Positions 1-9,113 of a DNA stretch of 62,607 nt are shown here, piece by piece. The notes under the pieces were generated by a model. It ran no database searches and was not told the origin of the DNA. It saw only the letters and a program-made list of their open reading frames with translations. Each line of letters opens with the position of its first letter. Positions within the stretch are counted from its first letter, which is position 1. Where the stretch lies: NCBI GenBank assembly GCA_035498555.1, contig DATKAB010000053.1, positions 1 through 62,607 of the forward strand. Direction: 5' to 3'. The translations under genes and the position numbers were made by a program. The stretch is from Candidatus Sulfotelmatobacter sp. (lineage in GTDB: Bacteria; Eisenbacteria; RBG-16-71-46).

Positions 1-146
1 CCAGCGCCAGCCGATCCCGCTAGTGCGGTGGTGGCAACAGGATGGGTTGGGGCAGAATGGGGGCGAGAAGCGACCCGCTGGCGACATGCAGGGTCAGTCC
101 CTGCACGTCCTGCACCATCACCAATCTTCGGAGCATGACCCAAGTC

Positions 147-175
147 TTGCTTCACCCTGGGGCCGCTGTTAGCGT
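147..175 (+). promoter_or_regulatory. Putative promoter of the recJ-rel-dtd-maf operon
   Basis: TTGCTT (147-152) and TAGCGT (170-175) are separated by 17 bp, a fair sigma-70 match about 50 bases before the recJ start. Bases 1-146 hold no gene I can support: a 61-codon frame at 42-227 has no ribosome-binding site and no recognisable product. Confidence 0.4.
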
Positions 176-223
176 GGCCAATCACGTGTCCCCCACTCCA
201 TACCCCTTCCCCCGGGGAGAATC

Positions 224-1936
224 GTGATCATTCCCACCCAGGTGCCTCAATGGGTTCACCATCCGCGCCGTGATCCCGAGCGGGCGGCGGGCCTGGCGCG
301 CGCCCTCGGCGCGCCGCTACCGGTGGGGCACGCTCTCGTGCACCGCGGGGTTTCCGATCTCGAGGACGCGCGCCGCTTCCTCGACCCGGCGCTCGAGGAC
401 CTGCACGATCCGCTTCAGCTTCTCGACCTCGAGCTGGCGGTGCAGCGCATTCGCGCCGCGCTCGACAACGAGGAGCCGATTCTGATCCACGGCGACTACG
501 ATGTGGATGGCATCACCTCGACTTTTCTCCTCTTTTCCGTGCTTCGCGAGCTGGGCGGGCGCGTCGAATGCCGGATTCCGCACCGCACCCGCGACGGCTA
601 CGGGCTCTCGCTCGGCGCGATCGATGAAGCCGAGCGGCGCGGCTGCCGGCTGATCGTCACGGTCGACTGCGGGATTACCGCCGTCGAGCCGGTGCGCGTG
701 GCGCGCGAGCGCGGCATCGAGACGGTGATCATCGATCACCACGAAGTCCCCGCGGCGCTGCCCGAAGCCGCGGCGGTCGTGAATCCGCTGCGCCGCGGCT
801 GTCCCTACCCGTTCAAGCCTCTGGCCGGCGTGGGCGTCACCTTCAAGCTGGTCGAGGCGCTGCTGCGCCGGCGCGGCGGGCTCGATCGCGCGCGAGACTT
901 TCTCGACGTGGTGGCGCTCGGAACGATTGCCGACGTGGTGCCGCTGGTCGGAGAGAATCGCGTGCTGGCGCGCCTCGGCCTCGAGCGCCTCAATCAGTCG
1001 CCGCGGCTCGGGCTGAGGGCGCTCATCGAGGTGGCGGGACTGGCCGGCCGTCGCATCAGCAGCGGACAGGTGGCGTTCGTGCTGGCGCCGCGCATCAATG
1101 CCGCCGGCCGCATGGGCAACGCCGAGCAGGGGCTACGCCTGCTGCTGGCGCGCGAACCGGGCGAGGCGCGCGTTTGCGCCGAGAGCCTCGAAGAAGACAA
1201 CGACACGCGCCGCCGGTACGACGAAGCCGCGCTGCTCGAAGCCTCGCAGCGAGTCGAGAGCGAGCTCGACTGGCCCAATTGCTCGTCGATCCTGCTGTGG
1301 TCCGAGCAGTGGCATCCCGGGGTGATCGGGATCGTCGCGTCCCGCCTGGTGGAACGCTATCAGCGGCCGACCATCCTGGTGGCGGTGGACGGGGATCGCG
1401 GGCGCGGTTCGGGACGGAGTCTGCCCGGTCTCGATCTCAACCATCTCCTGAGTCGCTGCGCGGATCTGCTGGAGGGCTACGGCGGCCACGCCTTCGCTGC
1501 CGGTCTGACGGTGCGCCGCGATCGGCTGCCCGAGCTGCGCCAGCGCATCGAGGCCCTGGCGCGCGAGACGCTCGCCCCCGAGGATTGTGTCCCGCGCCTC
1601 ACACTCGACGCCGAGGTCCGGCTCGCCGAGTGCGACTTCGAGCTGATCGAATGGCTCGAGCGACTGTCGCCGCACGGGCTCGACAATCCCGAGCCGGTGT
1701 TGTGCTCCCGCGGACTCGCCGTGGCGCAGGTCGGCACGGTGGGCGGCGGCAAGCACCTGCGGCTGACGGTGCGCGATGCCTCCGATTCGGTCGAGGCGAT
1801 CGGGTTCGGCATGGGGGCGCGCGCCGTGGAGCTGACGCGCGGTGGCGGGGTGGACCTGGCGTTCGTTCCCACTCGCAACGAATGGATGGGCCAGGCCCGC
1901 GTTCAGTTGAAGCTCAAGGGAATGCAGCCGGCATGA
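224..1936 (+). CDS. recJ: Single-stranded-DNA-specific exonuclease RecJ
   Basis: RecJ degrades single-stranded DNA 5' to 3' in recombinational and base-excision repair, in the cytoplasm. The 570-residue protein has the DHH-family signatures in order: DYDVDG near residue 90, DCGI near 150, DHH near 170, and the DHHA1 region with GGHAFAAG near 420. The length matches the compact RecJ core. GTG at 224 follows GGGGAG at 214-219. The stop overlaps the rel start by four bases (ATGA), so the two are translationally coupled. RecJ, rel, dtd and maf form one operon. All catalytic Asp/His motifs I can name are intact, so activity is expected. Confidence 0.95.
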   Translation: MIIPTQVPQWVHHPRRDPERAAGLARALGAPLPVGHALVHRGVSDLEDARRFLDPALEDLHDPLQLLDLELAVQRIRAALDNEEPILIHGDYDVDGITSTFLLFSVLRELGGRVECRIPHRTRDGYGLSLGAIDEAERRGCRLIVTVDCGITAVEPVRVARERGIETVIIDHHEVPAALPEAAAVVNPLRRGCPYPFKPLAGVGVTFKLVEALLRRRGGLDRARDFLDVVALGTIADVVPLVGENRVLARLGLERLNQSPRLGLRALIEVAGLAGRRISSGQVAFVLAPRINAAGRMGNAEQGLRLLLAREPGEARVCAESLEEDNDTRRRYDEAALLEASQRVESELDWPNCSSILLWSEQWHPGVIGIVASRLVERYQRPTILVAVDGDRGRGSGRSLPGLDLNHLLSRCADLLEGYGGHAFAAGLTVRRDRLPELRQRIEALARETLAPEDCVPRLTLDAEVRLAECDFELIEWLERLSPHGLDNPEPVLCSRGLAVAQVGTVGGGKHLRLTVRDASDSVEAIGFGMGARAVELTRGGGVDLAFVPTRNEWMGQARVQLKLKGMQPA

Positions 1937-4125
1937 GCGGGGAGAGCGGCCATCCCGAGCTGCGCGCCGCCCTGCTGGCGGCACTCGATGAGCGGGCGGC
2001 CCGAGTGGATCGCGATCGCGTCGCGGCCTGCTTCGATTTCGCGGCCGCCGCCCATGGCGATCAGAAACGCGAGTCCGGCGAGCCGTTCGTCACCCATCTG
2101 GTGGCGGTGGCGCTGATCCTGGTCGAGCTGCTGGAGAACCGACTCGATACCCCGCTGGTATGTGGAGCGCTGCTCCACGACGTGGTCGAAGACACTCCGG
2201 TCACGCTGGACGAGGTGGAGAAGCGCTTCGGACGCGAGATCGCTTCCCTGGTCGAGGGGGTCACCAAGCTCCATCGGCTGCACTTCGACAGCCGCGAAGC
2301 GGCGCAGGCCGAGAACTTCCGGCGGATGCTGTTGTCGATGGCGCGCGATCTGCGCGTGGTGTTCATCAAGCTCGCCGATCGTTTGCACAACATGCGCACG
2401 CTCGAGCACCTGCCGCCCGAGCGCTCCCATCGCATCGCGGAGGAGAGCCGCGACATCTACGCGCCGCTCGCCCACCGGCTGGGCATGGCCGGCATTAAGC
2501 GCGAGCTCGAGGACTTGAGCCTCAAGGTGCTCGATCCCGAAGCCTATCGCGAGATCGCGCAGCGGGTGGCCGCGCGGCGCGAGGAGCGCGAGGCTTTCCT
2601 CGCCCGGGTGCGCGAGAAGCTCGGCGAGGGCCTGAAGGCTGCCGGCATCAAGGCCGAAGTGGTCGGACGGCCCAAACACTTCTACTCGATCTACTCGAAA
2701 CTGCGCGGCGGACGCGACTTCGAGAGCATTTACGACCTGTTCGGCGTGCGCGTCATCACCCACACCCGCAACGATTGCTATCGCGCGCTCGGGGTGGTGC
2801 ACGACCTGTTCACGCCGGTCGCCGACCGGTTCAAGGACTACATCGCCACCCCCAAGAGCAACATGTACCAGTCGCTGCACACCACCATCCTCTCCGAGAA
2901 GGGCGAGCTGGTGGAGGTGCAGATCCGCACCCGGGAGATGCACCGCACCGCCGAGACCGGCATCGCCGCCCACTACGTCTACAAGGAGGGCGGGCGGGTC
3001 GACGAAGAGCTCGACGCGCGTCTCGGCGGCTTCGTGGCGCAGACCGCCGACTGGCAGCGCACCGCCAGCGACGACGAGTACATGGACTTCCTGCGCACCG
3101 CGCTCTATCAGGAAGAGGTGTTCGTCTACACCCCGCGGCGGGAATTGAAGCGCCTGGCCAAGGGCGCCACACCGCTCGATTTCGCCTACCAGATCCACAC
3201 CCAGGTGGGCGAGCACACGGTCGGCGCTCGCGTGAACGGCGAGCTGGTCCCGCTGCGTTACGAGCTTCGCAACGGCGACACCGTCGAGATCATCACCTCG
3301 CCGCACGCGCGCCCTCACGAGGACTGGCTGCAGGTGGTGCGCACCACCGGCGCCCGCAGCAAGATCCGGCACTGGCTGCGCCAGCAGCGTCACGAGGACA
3401 GCGTCACACTCGGCCGCGAGATGCTCGAGCGCGAGCTGAAGCGCGTGCGCCACGAGCCGGGGCCCGCGGCGCTGGCCGAGATCGCGGCTGCGCTGGGCTG
3501 CGCCGACGTGGATCAGCTCTACGCCCGCATCGCCGAGGGACAGATCTCGCTCACCCAGGTGCTGCGCCGGCTGGCGCCCGAGAAGGAGGGTTTCGCGGAG
3601 CGGCTGGCCAAGCCGCTCGAGGCACTCGGACTCGGTCGGCGTCCGGCGGGCGGCGTGCGCATTCACGGCATCGACAACGTCATGATCCATTTCGCGCGCT
3701 GCTGCCAGCCGGTGCCGGGGGATCGCGTCATCGGCATCGTCTCGGTGGGCCGTGGCGTCACCGTGCACCGGCAGGACTGCCCGAACACCTTCGCGGGCCG
3801 GGTCGCGCCCGAGCGCCGGGTGCCCGTGGAGTGGGACGCCGGGCTCAACGACACGTTTCCGGTGCGGCTGGTGGTCTACGGACAGGACCGCACTTCGCTG
3901 CTCGCCGACATCGCCAGGACCATCGCCACGGTCGGCGTCAACATCCGCCAGGCCGGCATGGCCAGCGAGGATCGTACGGCGCGCGGAGTCTTCGTGGTCG
4001 AGGTGCCGAACCTCTCGCGTCTTCAGGACCTGATCTCGGCGATCCGGAAGGTCAAGGGCGTGACGCGGGTCGAGAGGCGCCAGCGTGTGTTGCGCCCGCC
4101 GCGGGCCGGCGGCGAGGTGGCGTGA
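1933..4125 (+). CDS. rel: Bifunctional (p)ppGpp synthetase/hydrolase (Rel/SpoT)
   Basis: Makes and degrades the stringent-response alarmone (p)ppGpp. The 730 residues show an N-terminal HD hydrolase domain (AHGDQKR, LLHDVVEDT and KLADRLHNMRT all present, so hydrolase activity is likely retained), the synthetase domain (GRPKHFYSIYSKL, FESIYDLFGVRVI, YQSLHTT, EVQIRT), a TGS domain (starting near VFVYTPRRELKRLAKG) and a C-terminal ACT domain (FPVRLVVYGQDRTSLLADIA). The frame is open well upstream, but ATG 1933 overlaps the recJ stop and gives the normal family length. Its own stop overlaps the dtd GTG. It is the only Rel-type gene in this window, so I read it as a bifunctional Rel. Confidence 0.95.
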   Translation: MSGESGHPELRAALLAALDERAARVDRDRVAACFDFAAAAHGDQKRESGEPFVTHLVAVALILVELLENRLDTPLVCGALLHDVVEDTPVTLDEVEKRFGREIASLVEGVTKLHRLHFDSREAAQAENFRRMLLSMARDLRVVFIKLADRLHNMRTLEHLPPERSHRIAEESRDIYAPLAHRLGMAGIKRELEDLSLKVLDPEAYREIAQRVAARREEREAFLARVREKLGEGLKAAGIKAEVVGRPKHFYSIYSKLRGGRDFESIYDLFGVRVITHTRNDCYRALGVVHDLFTPVADRFKDYIATPKSNMYQSLHTTILSEKGELVEVQIRTREMHRTAETGIAAHYVYKEGGRVDEELDARLGGFVAQTADWQRTASDDEYMDFLRTALYQEEVFVYTPRRELKRLAKGATPLDFAYQIHTQVGEHTVGARVNGELVPLRYELRNGDTVEIITSPHARPHEDWLQVVRTTGARSKIRHWLRQQRHEDSVTLGREMLERELKRVRHEPGPAALAEIAAALGCADVDQLYARIAEGQISLTQVLRRLAPEKEGFAERLAKPLEALGLGRRPAGGVRIHGIDNVMIHFARCCQPVPGDRVIGIVSVGRGVTVHRQDCPNTFAGRVAPERRVPVEWDAGLNDTFPVRLVVYGQDRTSLLADIARTIATVGVNIRQAGMASEDRTARGVFVVEVPNLSRLQDLISAIRKVKGVTRVERRQRVLRPPRAGGEVA

Positions 4126-4583
4126 GGGCGCTGGTGCAGCGCGTGAGTCGCGCGCGCGTCACGGTGGACGGCCGGGAGAGCGGCGCGATCGAACGCGGGT
4201 TGCTGGTGTTCGCCGGCGTCACCCATCGCGACGCCGCGGCCGACGCCGACTGGATGGCGGTCCGCCTCGCGGGACTGCGCGTCTTTCCCGACGGCGAGCA
4301 GCCCATGCACCTCGACGTGCGCCAGGTGAACGGCGCGGCGCTGGTGGTGCCGCAGTTCACGCTCTACGCCGACGCGCGCCGCGGCCGCCGCCCGGACTTC
4401 ACCGCCGCAGCCCGGCCCGAACAGGCGGCGCCATTGATCGAGAGACTGTGTACCTCGCTGGCGGGCGAGGGGGTTCGGGTCGAACGTGGCATCTTCCAGG
4501 CGCACATGCGGGTCGAGCTCGAGAACGATGGCCCGGTGACGTTGATGATCGAATCGCCCGAGCGGGCGGAGCCGAAGCCATGA
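4122..4583 (+). CDS. dtd: D-aminoacyl-tRNA deacylase
   Basis: Hydrolyses D-amino acids from mischarged tRNA (chiral proofreading), as a cytoplasmic dimer. The 153-residue protein starts at GTG 4122, overlapping the rel stop, with the typical opening RALVQRVSRARVTVDG. The C-terminal NDGPVT motif, which supplies the Gly-cisPro element, is intact. The other signature, usually SQFTL, reads PQFTL, so a Ser is replaced by Pro. Both ends overlap their neighbours by four bases. The rel-dtd pair is a common bacterial arrangement. Confidence 0.92.
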   Translation: MRALVQRVSRARVTVDGRESGAIERGLLVFAGVTHRDAAADADWMAVRLAGLRVFPDGEQPMHLDVRQVNGAALVVPQFTLYADARRGRRPDFTAAARPEQAAPLIERLCTSLAGEGVRVERGIFQAHMRVELENDGPVTLMIESPERAEPKP

Positions 4584-5173
4584 AAGGCAGGACCCCTTCG
4601 CTGTTCTGGAGAGGGCGCCGGCCCCTGGTGCTGGCATCGGCCTCGCCCCGGCGCGTGGCCCTGCTGCGCCAGGTCGGCGCGAGCTTCACGGTGGTGGACC
4701 CCGGGCCCGATCGGGTCTGGCCGGGCGACGCCGAACCGCGCCACGGTGTGCGCGCGCTCGCGATCGACAAGGCGCGCCGGGTGGCGGTGCGCCGTCCCGA
4801 TAGCGTGGTGATCGGCGCCGACACGGTGGTGGTGGCGCGCGGCGTGCGGCTCGGCAAGCCCGCCCACCGGCACGAAGCCATCCAGATGCTGTCACGGCTG
4901 CAGGGTCGCACCCACGAAGTGTGGACCGGGCTCGCGGTGGTCTCGGGGCGCGACGAGCGGACCGCGGCCGAGTGCACTCGGGTCCAGTTCGCGCGCCTCA
5001 CGGCCGAAGAGATCGAGAGCTACGTGCGCGCCGGCGAGCCCCTCGACAAGGCCGGCGCGTACGGCATCCAGGGACAGGGCGGCATGTTCGTGCGGCGCAT
5101 CGAGGGCGATTACTCGAACGTGGTGGGCCTGCCGCTCGCCCGGCTGCGTGCCGTGCTGGAGGAGTTCGAGTAG
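4580..5173 (+). CDS. maf: Maf family nucleoside triphosphate pyrophosphatase
   Basis: Maf/YhdE-type enzymes hydrolyse dTTP, UTP or modified nucleotides to the monophosphate (house-cleaning). The 197 residues contain the family motif LASASPRR near residue 18, IGADTVV near 80, and the C-terminal DKAGAYGIQGQGG block typical of the dTTP/UTP subgroup. ATG 4580 overlaps the dtd stop by four bases, and an N-terminal extension of about 14 residues precedes the core. It is the last gene of the recJ operon and is followed by a GC hairpin and a new promoter. Confidence 0.92.
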   Translation: MKGRTPSLFWRGRRPLVLASASPRRVALLRQVGASFTVVDPGPDRVWPGDAEPRHGVRALAIDKARRVAVRRPDSVVIGADTVVVARGVRLGKPAHRHEAIQMLSRLQGRTHEVWTGLAVVSGRDERTAAECTRVQFARLTAEEIESYVRAGEPLDKAGAYGIQGQGGMFVRRIEGDYSNVVGLPLARLRAVLEEFE

Positions 5174-5178
5174 CTTCA

Positions 5179-5201
5179 CCCGCGCGCCGCTCGCGCGCGG
5201 G
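5179..5201. terminator. GC-rich hairpin after maf
   Basis: A perfect 9-bp stem (5179-5187 with 5193-5201) has a 5-base loop, begins five bases after the maf stop and ends seven bases before the next -35 box. There is no T-run, so it may be a U-less terminator or simply structured DNA. Confidence 0.4.
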
Positions 5202-5208
5202 CCGGCGC

Positions 5209-5238
5209 TTGACACCCCGAAAAGCAGGTTGATAGTCT
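5209..5238 (+). promoter_or_regulatory. Promoter of rplM-rpsI
   Basis: Consensus TTGACA (5209-5214), 18 bp, then TAGTCT (5233-5238). The predicted leader before rplM is about 90 bases. This is one of the clearest promoters in the window and one of the eight exact 18-bp-spacer examples. Confidence 0.75.
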
Positions 5239-5333
5239 CCGTCGCTTCGCTCGATGGAGGATGACGCCCGCCCGCCGCGCCGGCAGCACCTGGCGCCCCG
5301 CCGGCGAGGCCTTTCCGAGGCTGGGAGGAGTTC

Positions 5334-5768
5334 ATGAAGACGTATTCGGCGCGTGAGGCCGACATTCAGCGGCAGTGGCTGGTGGTGGATGCCGCGGGTC
5401 AGCCGCTCGGGCGCCTCGCGTCCCAGGTGGCGATGGTGCTGCGGGGCAAGCACAAGCCCATCTACACCCCGCATGTCGACACCGGTGACCACGTGGTGAT
5501 CATCAACGCCGCGAAGGTCGGGTTGAGCGGGCGGAAGGGACAGGACAAGAAGTACTTCCATCACACCATGTATCCGGGCGGGGCGACCTGGACCTCGATC
5601 GTGGAAATGATGGAGAAACATCCGGAGCGCGTCGTCGAGCGGGCCGTGCGCGGGATGGTGCCGCGCAATCGGCTCGGCCGCGCCATGATGAGGAAGCTCA
5701 AGGTCTACGCGGGCGCGGAACACCCCCACGCGGCGCAGCAGCCGGTGGCCTGGGTGCCGCGCGGTTAG
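5334..5768 (+). CDS. rplM: 50S ribosomal protein L13
   Basis: Large-subunit assembly protein that binds 23S rRNA early. The 144-residue length is the family norm and the sequence is recognisable throughout (AAGQPLGRLASQVA, LRGKHKP, HTMYPGG, AVRGMVPRN). ATG 5334 has a strong Shine-Dalgarno, GGGAGGAG, directly upstream. It is followed after 11 bases by rpsI, the conserved L13-S9 pair. Expression is driven by the consensus promoter at 5209-5238. Confidence 0.97.
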   Translation: MKTYSAREADIQRQWLVVDAAGQPLGRLASQVAMVLRGKHKPIYTPHVDTGDHVVIINAAKVGLSGRKGQDKKYFHHTMYPGGATWTSIVEMMEKHPERVVERAVRGMVPRNRLGRAMMRKLKVYAGAEHPHAAQQPVAWVPRG

Positions 5769-5779
5769 GAGAGGAGCCG

Positions 5780-6178
5780 ATGGCATTGGTGACGAGCGCC
5801 GCACCCCGCACCGGACGCCGGAAGGAAGCGGTGGCGAGGGTCCGGCTCCTGCCGGGCATGGGCAAGCACACCATCAACGACCGCACCCCGCTGGAGTACC
5901 TGAAGCGGGAGTCGCTGGTGCAGTCCGCGCTTCACGCGCTGACCCTTTCCAACCTGGCCGGCAAGTACAACGTGGTCGCGCGCGTGCGCGGTGGCGGGCT
6001 GACGGGTCAGGCGGGAGCGTTGCGCCTGGCGATCGCCCGGGCGCTGGTGCGCGAGGACGAGACGCTCAAGGGCATGCTCGGCCGCGAAGGGCTGTTGACC
6101 CGCGACCCGCGCATGAAGGAGCGCAAGAAGTACGGCCGCCCCGGAGCGCGCAAGCGGTTCCAGTTCAGCAAGCGCTAG
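5780..6178 (+). CDS. rpsI: 30S ribosomal protein S9
   Basis: Small-subunit head protein whose C-terminal tail reaches the P-site tRNA. The 132 residues carry the family features [16 protein letters not shown] near the start, [10 protein letters not shown] in the middle and the basic tail ending KRFQFSKR with the conserved terminal KR. ATG 5780 is preceded by GAGGAG. A short N-terminal extension of about 10 residues precedes the core. It pairs with rplM. Confidence 0.97.
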   Translation: MALVTSAAPRTGRRKEAVARVRLLPGMGKHTINDRTPLEYLKRESLVQSALHALTLSNLAGKYNVVARVRGGGLTGQAGALRLAIARALVREDETLKGMLGREGLLTRDPRMKERKKYGRPGARKRFQFSKR

Positions 6179-6302
6179 AGAAGTCGCAGCAGCCAACTCA
6201 ATCACTCACGCTCCGGATCCGACGCCGGGGTCCCTCGACCAGGGTAGAGGCGTCGATGTCCAGGGATCGGAGCGGAGGTCACAACCCCATCGGAGGCTCG
6301 CA

Positions 6303-7070
6303 GTGTCGGATATTGGAATGAAGGATCTGCTCGAAGCGGGAGTTCACTTCGGGCACCAGACGCGACGCTGGAATCCGCAGATGAAGAAATTCATCTTCAT
6401 GGAGCGGAACGGCATCTACATCATCGATCTGCAGAAGACCCTCAAGTGCCTGCAGGACGCGCGCGCCACCATCGAACGCGTGGTGCGCGGCGGCGGTCAC
6501 ATCCTGTTCGTGGGGACCAAGAAGCAGGCCAAGCAGATCGTGGTCGAGGAATCGCAGCGCTGCGGCATGTACTCGGTGACCGAGCGCTGGCTGGGCGGGA
6601 TGCTCACCAACTTCAAGACCATCCGCACCAGCATCAAGCGGCTGCACGACCTCGACAAGATGGCCGAGGACGGTACCTTCGAGAAGCTCGCCAAGAAGGA
6701 AGTGTCGCGGCTGTCCCGGGAGCGTGCCCGCCTGCAATTCGCCTTCGCCGGGATCAAGGAGATGCCCGGATTGCCGGCGCTGGTGTTCGTGATCGACACC
6801 AAGAAGGAGAAGATCGCGGTCAGCGAGGCGAGCCGCCTCGGCATCCCGATCGTCGGGGTCGTGGACACCAACTGTGATCCCTCGCCGATTCACTATCCGC
6901 TCCCCGGAAACGACGACGCCATCCGCTCGATTCGCCTCTTCGCCAAGATGGTGGCCGACACGGTGATCGAATCGCGCGCGTTCGCAAAGGAAGGTTCGGA
7001 TCAGGAGACGGTCTCGTTCGGCGGCGACGCGACCGAAGCCGAAGGCGAGACCTCGGCCGCAGCCGTCTGA
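6303..7070 (+). CDS. rpsB: 30S ribosomal protein S2
   Basis: Binds the 30S subunit at the head-body junction and helps recruit S1. The 255-residue protein starts at GTG 6303 after GGAGG (6292-6296), and opens with the family block [30 protein letters not shown] and the DTNCDP segment near the C terminus are present. The C-terminal acidic tail is variable in the family. The 124-base gap upstream could hold an S2-type leader, but I see no clear promoter or structure there. It is followed by tsf, the near-universal order. Confidence 0.97.
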   Translation: MSDIGMKDLLEAGVHFGHQTRRWNPQMKKFIFMERNGIYIIDLQKTLKCLQDARATIERVVRGGGHILFVGTKKQAKQIVVEESQRCGMYSVTERWLGGMLTNFKTIRTSIKRLHDLDKMAEDGTFEKLAKKEVSRLSRERARLQFAFAGIKEMPGLPALVFVIDTKKEKIAVSEASRLGIPIVGVVDTNCDPSPIHYPLPGNDDAIRSIRLFAKMVADTVIESRAFAKEGSDQETVSFGGDATEAEGETSAAAV

Positions 7071-7152
7071 CGCCCGTCACCCAACGACTCGAGATCCAGC
7101 GCCCGCCCGCGCGCCGAGCGCCGGCGGGCGTTCCAACACGCGGAGGAAACCG

Positions 7153-7746
7153 GTGGTCACAGCCGACAAGGTGAAGGAGCTCCGGGAACGGACCGGAGCC
7201 GGCATGATGGAATGCAAGAAGGCGCTGGTCGAAGCCGACGGCAACTTCGACGCCGCCGTCGAGGCGCTGCGTAAGAGCGGGATCGCCAGGGCCGAGAAGC
7301 GCGCCGAGCGCGCCGCCACCGAAGGCCTGGTCGAGTCCTACATTCACCCCGGCAATCGCGTCGGCGTCCTGATCGAGGTCAATTGCGAGACCGACTTCGT
7401 GGCTCGCACCCCCGAGTTCGCCGAGCTGGTGCGCAACCTGGCCATGCAGGTGGCGGCGGCCGGCGCCGAGTACGTGCGGCGCGAGGATGTGCCCTCGGAT
7501 CGCATCGAGCGCGAGCGCCGCATCTACGCGGGCCAGCTCGAGGGCCAGGGCAAGCCGGCGCAGATCGTCGAGAAGATCGTCGAAGGCAAGCTTGGCAAGT
7601 TCTTCGAGGAGGTCTGCCTGCTCGACCAGCCCTACATCCGCGACGACAAGCAGAAGGTCGGCGATCTCGTGCGCGGGGCGTCCTCGAAGACCGGCGAGAA
7701 CATCGTGGTCCGCCGCTTCTCGCGTTTCCGGCTCGGACAGGACTGA
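7153..7746 (+). CDS. tsf: Elongation factor Ts (short form)
   Basis: Guanine-nucleotide exchange factor for EF-Tu. It is 197 residues against about 280 in E. coli. It keeps the N-terminal UBA-like domain ([18 protein letters not shown]) and one core subdomain with [10 protein letters not shown], then ends. That is the compact Thermus-like architecture, not a truncation. GTG 7153 follows GGAGG at 7142-7146. The order rpsB-tsf-pyrH-frr is conserved. Confidence 0.95.
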   Translation: MVTADKVKELRERTGAGMMECKKALVEADGNFDAAVEALRKSGIARAEKRAERAATEGLVESYIHPGNRVGVLIEVNCETDFVARTPEFAELVRNLAMQVAAAGAEYVRREDVPSDRIERERRIYAGQLEGQGKPAQIVEKIVEGKLGKFFEEVCLLDQPYIRDDKQKVGDLVRGASSKTGENIVVRRFSRFRLGQD

Positions 7747-7753
7747 TCCCGGG

Positions 7754-8467
7754 ATGGCGCGCTTCCAGCGCATCCTGCTCAAGCTGAGCGGGGAGATTCT
7801 CGCCGGACCCGCCGGGCACGGCATCGACGAGACCGTCATGGCCGCGCTCGCCGACGAGATTCGCGACGTGCACGCGCTGGGCGTGCAGGTCGGCATCGTG
7901 ACCGGCGGTGGCAACATCTTCCGGGGACTGGCCGCCAGCACCCGCGGCATGGACCGGGTGGGCGCCGACTACATGGGCATGCTGGCGACGGTCATTAACG
8001 GCCTCGCCCTGCAGCACGCGCTCGAGCATCGCGGGCTCTACACGCGCGTGATGTCGGCGATCGAGATGGCCCGCGTGTGCGAGCCCTACATCCGGCGCCG
8101 CGCGGTGCGCCATCTCGAGAAGGGCCGCATCGTGGTGCTGGCGGCCGGAACCGGTAATCCCTATTTCACCACCGACACCGCCGCCGCGCTGCGGGCGATC
8201 GAGGTCGGCGCGGACGTGATCCTCAAGGCCACGCGGGTGGACGGCGTCTACAGCGGCGACCCCGAAAAAGAGCCGACCGCCACCTTCTTCCCTCGCATCA
8301 GCTACCTCGATATCCTGACACGCGGACTCAAGGTCATGGACTCGACCGCGATTTCTTTGTGCATGGACAATCGTCTGCCGTTGATCGTCTTCAACGTGGG
8401 AACCCGCGGCAACCTGCTGCGCGTGGTGCAGGGGGAGCCGGTGGGCACCGAGGTGGGGGCAACATGA
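7754..8467 (+). CDS. pyrH: UMP kinase
   Basis: Phosphorylates UMP to UDP with ATP, the committed kinase of pyrimidine nucleotide synthesis; a hexamer in the cytoplasm. The 237 residues have the amino-acid-kinase fold motifs LLKLSGE near the start, TGGGNIFRG near residue 50, [12 protein letters not shown] and the C-terminal [11 protein letters not shown] and DSTAISLC blocks. ATG 7754 lies seven bases after the tsf stop. The frame extends upstream, but only this start gives the family length. The stop overlaps frr. Confidence 0.96.
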   Translation: MARFQRILLKLSGEILAGPAGHGIDETVMAALADEIRDVHALGVQVGIVTGGGNIFRGLAASTRGMDRVGADYMGMLATVINGLALQHALEHRGLYTRVMSAIEMARVCEPYIRRRAVRHLEKGRIVVLAAGTGNPYFTTDTAAALRAIEVGADVILKATRVDGVYSGDPEKEPTATFFPRISYLDILTRGLKVMDSTAISLCMDNRLPLIVFNVGTRGNLLRVVQGEPVGTEVGAT

Positions 8468-9027
8468 GCGTTCCAAGCCGCCTGGTACACGATGCCGAAG
8501 AGCGCATGAAGAAGTCGCTCGAGGCGACGCGCAAGGAGTTCTCCGCGATTCGGAGCGGCAAGGCGACCCCGGCGCTGCTCGACACCGTGAGGGTGGAAGC
8601 GTACGGAAACGAGGTGCCGATCAAGGAAGTCGCGAGCGTCAGCGCGCCCGAGGCACGGCTGCTGGTGGTGCAGCCCTGGGACAAGTCGCTGATCAAGGCG
8701 GTGGTGCGCGGGATCCAGCAGTCCGAGCTCGGGCTCAATCCGGTGGACGACGGCACGGTGGTGCGAGTCCCGCTTCCCACGCTCACCGAGGAGCGCCGCA
8801 AGGATCTGGTGAAGCTGGTCGGCAAGCTCGCCGAGGAGGGCCGCGTTCACGTGCGCCAGATCCGGCACGATCTCATCAAGGAAGTGCACGCGCAGCAGAA
8901 GGGCCACCAGCTGTCGGAGGACGAAGCCAAACGCCACGAGACCGAGGCGCAGAAGCTGACCGATCGTTACATCGCGCAGATCGAGGAGCTGCTCAAGAAG
9001 AAGACCGCCGAAGTCCTGGAGGTCTGA
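8464..9027 (+). CDS. frr: Ribosome recycling factor
   Basis: Splits post-termination ribosomes together with EF-G. The 187 residues are the normal length and show [13 protein letters not shown]-like sequence ([13 protein letters not shown]), the region around [20 protein letters not shown], and the conserved C-terminal helix ending [13 protein letters not shown] 8464 overlaps the pyrH stop by four bases, indicating coupled translation. A GC-rich hairpin follows the stop. Confidence 0.96.
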   Translation: MSVPSRLVHDAEERMKKSLEATRKEFSAIRSGKATPALLDTVRVEAYGNEVPIKEVASVSAPEARLLVVQPWDKSLIKAVVRGIQQSELGLNPVDDGTVVRVPLPTLTEERRKDLVKLVGKLAEEGRVHVRQIRHDLIKEVHAQQKGHQLSEDEAKRHETEAQKLTDRYIAQIEELLKKKTAEVLEV

Positions 9028-9029
9028 TC

Positions 9030-9057
9030 GCTCCGCGCGGCGCGGGCGGCGCGGAGC
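9030..9057. terminator. GC-rich hairpin after frr
   Basis: A 9-bp perfect stem (9030-9038 with 9049-9057) around a 10-base loop lies between frr and uppS, without a T-run. It could terminate or attenuate transcription of the ribosomal cluster, leaving partial read-through into uppS. Confidence 0.35.
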
Positions 9058-9113
9058 TCGCGCCCCGCGCGAACCCGGCGCCGTCCGATCGGCCGCGTGA
9101 CGAGGGAGGAGCG

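Noticed and set aside
42-227. 61-codon frame upstream of recJ
   Set aside because: No ribosome site, atypical composition and overlap with the recJ start region.
1174-1932. Upstream extension of the rel frame inside recJ
   Set aside because: Arg-rich out-of-frame translation of recJ; ATG 1933 gives the normal Rel length.
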